Shown here piece by piece: positions 34,036 to 38,075 of a stretch of DNA of 38,075 bases. This stretch comes from a bacterium. GTDB taxonomy: Bacteria; Verrucomicrobiota; Kiritimatiellia; CAIKKV01; CAITUY01. Position 1 is the first letter of the stretch; every line of letters begins with the position of its first letter. Position numbers and translations under genes: made by a program. Where the stretch lies: the NCBI GenBank assembly GCA_037143175.1, contig JBAWZF010000025.1, positions 1 through 38,075 on the forward strand, written 5' to 3'. The notes beneath the pieces are model-generated. The model was not told the DNA's origin and ran no database searches. It saw nothing but the letters and a program-made list of their open reading frames with translations.

Positions 34036-36545
34036 GCTGGTTTGTCCTCCTTAAGCAAGGGGAGGGCGATGGTAAATGTCGTGCCGCGTCCAGATTCGCT
34101 CTTTACGTCAATCAGGCCGTTATGCTCCTGAATGATCCCATGGGCTACTGATAAGCCCAGCCCTGTTCCTTGAGACTTGGTGGTGAAAAAGGGATCAAAG
34201 ATGTGCATGAGATCCTCCGGAGAAATGCCCTCGCCGGTATCCTGAATGCGGACCAGAATCATGGGGCGATCCGGATGCCCATTCCACCATGCACTTAAGG
34301 GGTGTTCGGGGGATGGCTGGCTCGTAACGACCGTGAGCGTACCACCCTGTTCCATCGCCTCAATAGCGTTCAGGAAGAAATTTATGAAAGCCTGACTGAG
34401 TTGATCACCATCAGCATTGATATAGTCCGGCGAGATCGCGAAGGAAGTGGAGAGTTGAATATTCTTGGAACGCATTTGCTGCTGGAGGAGTTTGAGGGTG
34501 TTGCTCAGCAGGTCATGGAGAGAAATGGCCGCCAGGACAGGCTTTGAAGGGCGTGAGAACCGGAGAAGCTGGTTGACGATTGAGTCAATGCGTTTGACTT
34601 CACCGCCTACCAGAGACGAGAACGTCTCGCGGAAATCGGCATCGTCATAGCGTTCGGGCATCAGTTGGGTGAACGTTTTGATGGAGACAAGAGGATTTTT
34701 AATTTCATGCGCCATGCCAGCGGCGAGGGTACCCAAGCTCGCCAGTCGGTCAGTACGCCGGACCTGAAGTTCAAGCTGTCGGATGGTCGTGAGGTCGTTG
34801 ATCACCAGAAACGCTCCCAGTTTTTTCCCCGCATGCCCATAGATAGCCGAACTGCTGATCCGGAGCGGGATGGGCTCGCCATGCGATTGAGAGAGGGCAT
34901 AATCCTGGTTTGTAATGGCGAGGCTGCCACTCAGCGACTCTTTAAGAAGGTTTCCAAGAGGGTTCGGTAATAGGCCCAAGGGTTGCGTCAGCGTTTCGGC
35001 TGCTGACAGACCGGTGATCCGCTGGGCCTCCCGGTTAAAGACGGTGATGGCTCCATCGACGTTCGCGGCGATCACACCGCTGACGAGGCTGTCCACCAGG
35101 GTTTCGTTGTATATTTTGCTGTCCTGCAATTGGGTGTAGAGCCGGGCATTGTTAAGCGCCACAGCCAGTTGATTACAGAGAAGCTGCAATGCATGTTGTT
35201 CAGGGGCACCATAGATTGAACCCGATAGCCGGGGGCCAAGAAGGACGATGCCCTCTAGGCCCTCCTGTGAGCGTAGGCTGACCGCGGCGGCGAATTGATT
35301 CTGATCCAGCAGACGGCACGCCGCTGCGACGAGGGCAGTGGGTTTCAGGCGATGAATGATAACAGGAACAAGCGGTTCATCCCATTCGAGGAGTGCCTGA
35401 GGGATAGGGCTATTCCTGCTTAGCGTGAGAACCTCGTTGTCCTCGGCTTTTGGATAACGTTGAACATAACGTGAGTCCTCGCCGATGAAGATGCAGACAC
35501 GATCCGTGCCAATGGTCTTAATGAGGAGATCCGCGAACTCGTGAAGGAGTGTTTCGACAGTGCGTATGGAGAGCATGAGCGCGTTAGCTGAACGCATTAG
35601 ATCGCTTATGTTAAGGGTCGCGAAGTTCACAAATAGGCGGGCGGCTACCTGCTGCATCAGCCCGCTGGCGGGTACCATGGAAAAGGCTACCACAAGGGAG
35701 GCAATAAAATAAGAGAGAGCAGGGAGTGGGATCCAGAGTTTTTGGAGAACGAAGTTGAGAAGCAGGCATGTTCCCGCGTAAAGCAAGGCCAGCCAGGCGA
35801 ATAACAGGGCATAGGCTGTTAGCCGCCTCATGAAATAGGCCACATCCATGATGCGCCGGGTGGCGATGCCATAGGCGATAACAATATAAAGACAGAGGAC
35901 GGAAAGGGGCGTGAGTTGCACCGATTGGGAGTTGTTGGTGAACAGCGGAATCACCAGTGCGGTGACAATGCCGATAAATACGCTGGAGCCGCTTCCCAGA
36001 AAGATAAACTGCAGCTCCGTTTTTTGGATCCCGACAGAGTTCCTGAGATCACGAACAAAACGATACAGTAGCGTCATCAGGCCGAACACGAAAAAGACAC
36101 CATAGATTGGAAAAGCGATACTGTAAACGGGATCTGGGATCGAGCGTGCGGTCTCTGCGGTTGTGGTGGCGTAGGAGGCTCCTAAAATAAAAAAGCGGGT
36201 TAATGAAACGAGCCCCATGGCGACTGAGATTGTGAACCAAAGCAGGGATTTCGAGAGGATGCGACGCCAGGATTCTGTCGGACGGACGATGGTCGCGCGC
36301 AATAAGTCGAAGCAGACGGGAATCATGGCCCCGATCATCATGCAACCCCGTATGAATATGGCGGCGACATCGAGGTTCGGCGCAAGAAAAGCCGAGGCCA
36401 TGCAGCTTTGCCAAACCAGAAGGAGCAGGGAAAGGATGAGAAAAGATTGGTTCGCGCGGCGTTGTGGATTGGTATAGAAAACAAAAAGTCCAACCATCAG
36501 GTCGATGGCGATGATGAGGAAGTGAAACACTGAAAGTAGATTCAT
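34032..36545 (-). CDS. Membrane sensor histidine kinase (multi-TM, GAF, PAS)
   Basis: An 837-residue sensor kinase. The first 300 residues contain about eight hydrophobic segments (starting LLSVFHFLIIAIDLMVGLFVFY), similar to membrane-sensing N termini of PrsK-like and 7TM kinases. A GAF-like domain follows (about 310-465), PAS (about 480-590), then the dimerisation helix with His613 in MAHEIKNPLVSIKTFTQLMPERY and an ATPase domain with FFLNAIEAM, DTGEGI and SQGTGLGLSVAHG. I place the start at ATG 36545, one base beyond the ketosynthase stop. A longer frame from 36602 overlaps that gene by 56 nt and lacks support. The input is unknown; lipid or cell-envelope state is one guess because of the ketosynthase neighbour. 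Confidence 0.9.
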   Translation of the reverse strand: MNLLSVFHFLIIAIDLMVGLFVFYTNPQRRANQSFLILSLLLLVWQSCMASAFLAPNLDVAAIFIRGCMMIGAMIPVCFDLLRATIVRPTESWRRILSKSLLWFTISVAMGLVSLTRFFILGASYATTTAETARSIPDPVYSIAFPIYGVFFVFGLMTLLYRFVRDLRNSVGIQKTELQFIFLGSGSSVFIGIVTALVIPLFTNNSQSVQLTPLSVLCLYIVIAYGIATRRIMDVAYFMRRLTAYALLFAWLALLYAGTCLLLNFVLQKLWIPLPALSYFIASLVVAFSMVPASGLMQQVAARLFVNFATLNISDLMRSANALMLSIRTVETLLHEFADLLIKTIGTDRVCIFIGEDSRYVQRYPKAEDNEVLTLSRNSPIPQALLEWDEPLVPVIIHRLKPTALVAAACRLLDQNQFAAAVSLRSQEGLEGIVLLGPRLSGSIYGAPEQHALQLLCNQLAVALNNARLYTQLQDSKIYNETLVDSLVSGVIAANVDGAITVFNREAQRITGLSAAETLTQPLGLLPNPLGNLLKESLSGSLAITNQDYALSQSHGEPIPLRISSSAIYGHAGKKLGAFLVINDLTTIRQLELQVRRTDRLASLGTLAAGMAHEIKNPLVSIKTFTQLMPERYDDADFRETFSSLVGGEVKRIDSIVNQLLRFSRPSKPVLAAISLHDLLSNTLKLLQQQMRSKNIQLSTSFAISPDYINADGDQLSQAFINFFLNAIEAMEQGGTLTVVTSQPSPEHPLSAWWNGHPDRPMILVRIQDTGEGISPEDLMHIFDPFFTTKSQGTGLGLSVAHGIIQEHNGLIDVKSESGRGTTFTIALPLLKEDKPA

Positions 36546-36546
36546 C

Positions 36547-37785
36547 TCATGAAACCCTTTCGGTGATAAGGCAGCTATTTCCTCCTCCGAGGCCGTGCGC
36601 ATTAATCAGGATACAGTTTAGATGCGCATGTCTCGCATGGAGTGGAACATAGTCGAGATCGCATTCGAGATCTGGCTTTTCGAGGTTCGCCGTGGGCGGG
36701 ATTATTCCGTGGCGGGTCGCCAGGGAACAGGCGATAAGTTGAAACGGCCCTGCAGCGGATAAGGGGTTGCCGGTGACCCCTTTGATGGAACTCACCGGCA
36801 CCTTGTGCGCATGTGTCCCAAATACATTTTTAATCATCTTTGTTTCCATGCGATCCAAGACGGGATGGCCTGGGCCGTGTGCACAAATGAAGTCAACATT
36901 CAGGGGGCGTCGACCCGCATTGGCGAGTGCTTCGTTCATAGTCGCATTCAGGCCTGATCCTGAGACTGCCGGATCAGTGTCAAAACGGGTGGCGTATCCG
37001 GTAATCTCAAGATATGGCTTGGCGTTGCGTGCAAGTGCATGTGTCAAATTTTCAAGGATGAGTATCCCTGCGCCCTCCGAGATGACGCCGGAGTCATGAT
37101 CCGCATCGAATGGGCGGCTGGCTTTCCCGGGGGTCTCATTACGTAAAGAAACTAAGCCGGCCTTTGCCAGACATGCAAAGGTCAGTGGGTTAATGGGCGC
37201 ATCAGTCCCGCCGCAAACAACAACATCCGCGCGGCCTGCGCGGATCAGATCGGCGGCCGCGCCAATGGCGTCAAGTCCAGCCGCACATGCGGAAGCAATG
37301 GTCGTGGACCGTGATATCAGCGGGAAGTTCAGTGCGATAATACTGGCGGCTTGATGGGGCTGGCAGGCATGAACAATGTGTGAAGGAACTTTTTCTGGCC
37401 CCCGCCCCGCCATTCGCTCCATGCCGTGTTCGATAACTTCGATGGCACTCGAACTAACGCCGAGTACCAGGGGTATTGCTTTCTCGGAGATCAGGGTGTC
37501 GCACGATAAATTAGCGTCCAGAAACGCTTGGGCTGTGGCTGCAAGAGCCATTTGTGTCTGACGGGCAAGGCGCTTTGTATTAATGCCCGGCCTAATATGA
37601 ACGGCCGGGTCAAAATCACTCACTTCACCTGCAATTCGACAGGAGTGTTTACTGGCATCAAACAAGGTGATTGTTTTGATTCCACTCCGGCATTCAAGAA
37701 GTGACGACCAAAAGGCTTCTTTACCAATACCATTCGGTGCCACAACGCCAAGTCCCGTAACAACCACTCTATTGTTGTGAGGCAT
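36547..37785 (-). CDS. FabF-like beta-ketoacyl-ACP synthase with altered active site
   Basis: A 412-residue condensing enzyme of the KAS I/II fold: VVVTGLGVVAPNGIG at the N terminus, Cys167 in ASACAAGLDA, His303 in CAHGPGHPVLD, Lys335 in SSIKGVTGN and the glycine-rich C-terminal loop HGLGGGNS. The residue at the place of the second catalytic histidine of FabF (His340) is Asn340. That gives Cys-His-Asn, the triad of FabH/KAS III. The FabF gate Phe is also replaced (GLGG). It may be a specialised elongation or starter-unit synthase, or a non-elongating paralogue. It heads a two-component operon. ATG 37785 is listed; an adjacent in-frame TTG at 37788 is better spaced from GAGGA. Confidence 0.85.
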   Translation of the reverse strand: MPHNNRVVVTGLGVVAPNGIGKEAFWSSLLECRSGIKTITLFDASKHSCRIAGEVSDFDPAVHIRPGINTKRLARQTQMALAATAQAFLDANLSCDTLISEKAIPLVLGVSSSAIEVIEHGMERMAGRGPEKVPSHIVHACQPHQAASIIALNFPLISRSTTIASACAAGLDAIGAAADLIRAGRADVVVCGGTDAPINPLTFACLAKAGLVSLRNETPGKASRPFDADHDSGVISEGAGILILENLTHALARNAKPYLEITGYATRFDTDPAVSGSGLNATMNEALANAGRRPLNVDFICAHGPGHPVLDRMETKMIKNVFGTHAHKVPVSSIKGVTGNPLSAAGPFQLIACSLATRHGIIPPTANLEKPDLECDLDYVPLHARHAHLNCILINAHGLGGGNSCLITERVS

Positions 37786-37852
37786 CAAATTATGTCATCC
37801 TCATTTCTTCTAGGATAAGCATACTATTATAGATAGATCAAGAAAATATGTT

Positions 37853-37893
37853 CGTTTTTGTTCATGTATAATCGCGAAGAATGTTCAAAAACG
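37853..37893. promoter_or_regulatory. Imperfect long dyad, candidate activator or repressor site
   Basis: CGTTTTTGTTCAT (37853-37865) and ATGTTCAAAAACG (37881-37893) are inverted repeats agreeing at 11 of 13 bases, around a 15-nt centre. TGTTC occurs three times, at 37849, 37859 and 37882. Relative to the sigma-54-like promoter downstream it lies at about -91 to -131, the usual distance of enhancer sites for NtrC-type activators. A TATAAT at 37867-37872 lies in the centre but has no proper -35 partner. Confidence 0.42.
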
Positions 37894-37956
37894 TACACAT
37901 CTTCTATATATGGATGATCATGCATTATGATACCACAATATATTGTCGATGACGGG

Positions 37957-37973
37957 TTGGCATGGCCACTGCT
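37957..37973 (+). promoter_or_regulatory. Candidate -24/-12 (sigma-54) promoter
   Basis: TTGGCATG-N4-CTGCT matches the sigma-54 consensus YTGGCACG-N4-TTGCW, with the invariant GG at 37959-37960 and GC at 37971-37972 separated by exactly ten bases. Only the C of CAC and one T of the -12 box differ. Transcription would start near 37984 and run into the gene beginning at 38023, whose AGGGG ribosome site is well placed. Confidence 0.62.
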
Positions 37974-38022
37974 ATATAGATTCAACGTGCATTTAGTGTA
38001 ACAATGACATGAAAGGGGAATT

Positions 38023-38075
38023 ATGAATCAAGATAGAAGTTGGGGATGGATATTGGGCTTGTCGTTGATTATGGC
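38023..38075 (+). CDS. Partial CDS, N-terminus of an unknown (probably exported) protein
   Basis: The frame opens at ATG 38023 behind an AAAGGGG ribosome site and continues to the window edge with 17 visible codons. It encodes MNQDRSWGWILGLSLIM, a short polar start followed by a hydrophobic run that could be a signal peptide or membrane anchor. The family cannot be recognised. It is transcribed away from the ketosynthase/kinase operon and lies behind the sigma-54-like promoter, so it is a likely target of the regulator encoded there. Confidence 0.6.
   Translation, partial: MNQDRSWGWILGLSLIM

Noticed and set aside
36546-36602. Longer start of the membrane kinase at 36602
   Set aside because: It would overlap the ketosynthase gene by 56 nt and adds 19 polar residues before the first membrane segment; ATG 36545 follows the ketosynthase stop directly.
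37867-37872. TATAAT as a sigma-70 -10 element
   Set aside because: No acceptable -35 hexamer 16-18 bases upstream and no TGn extension; it sits in the centre of the dyad and is probably fortuitous.
1-38075. tRNA, rRNA, riboswitch or intact insertion sequence
   Set aside because: I found no cloverleaf, rRNA core motif, known aptamer or transposase gene anywhere in the window.

Overview
The window reads as chromosomal DNA of a Gram-negative, exopolysaccharide-producing bacterium. Wzx/Wzy-type polysaccharide genes sit with an exosortase/EpsI pair, sigma-54-type regulation and a type IV pilus/type II secretion ATPase-platform pair. This mix, with a helicase-associated-domain-only protein, suits the PVC superphylum (Verrucomicrobia/Kiritimatiellota-like), but that is inference: no rRNA or decisive phylogenetic marker is present.

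Layout. (1) About 157-11656, plus strand: a tightly packed surface-glycan locus (flippase, two GT2 glycosyltransferases, two methyltransferases, two GT9 transferases, an O-antigen ligase/polymerase-like membrane protein, a DUF1972-type GT4, an exosortase and an EpsI-like lipoprotein), with many ATGA start/stop overlaps. (2) 16215-11619, minus strand: a second O-antigen ligase-like protein, the initiating polyprenyl-phosphate sugar transferase and a GT-C-like membrane protein, converging on region 1 with a 38-nt overlap of coding ends. (3) 16310-19837: a sulfur/persulfide module made of an ArsR-family regulator, a four-domain CoA-disulfide-reductase/rhodanese/TusA/DsrE fusion and a convergent Crp/Fnr-family regulator. 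(4) 19838-20219: a 382-nt gap holding a perfect 29-bp inverted repeat. (5) 20220-24919: carA, guaA, a secreted Sm-like/thioredoxin-fold protein, a helicase-associated-domain protein and a small membrane protein. (6) 24929-28052: pilB/gspE-like and pilC/gspF-like genes followed by a 48-codon remnant of gcvT. (7) 28092-30641: a REC-GAF-GGDEF-REC-HD-GYP cyclic-di-GMP protein. (8) 37785-30608, minus strand: an operon of a FabF-like ketosynthase with an altered active site, two related histidine kinases and a sigma-54-dependent response regulator. (9) 37789-38075: a regulatory region with a near-consensus -24/-12 promoter pointing into a gene cut by the window edge.

Working model: regions 1 and 2 make and export a glycan, and the exosortase processes surface proteins whose targets are not visible here. 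Regions 7 and 8 are the kind of signalling that usually controls biofilm, pilus and exopolysaccharide genes. The sigma-54 activator is encoded divergently from a sigma-54-like promoter, the strongest regulatory link visible in the window.
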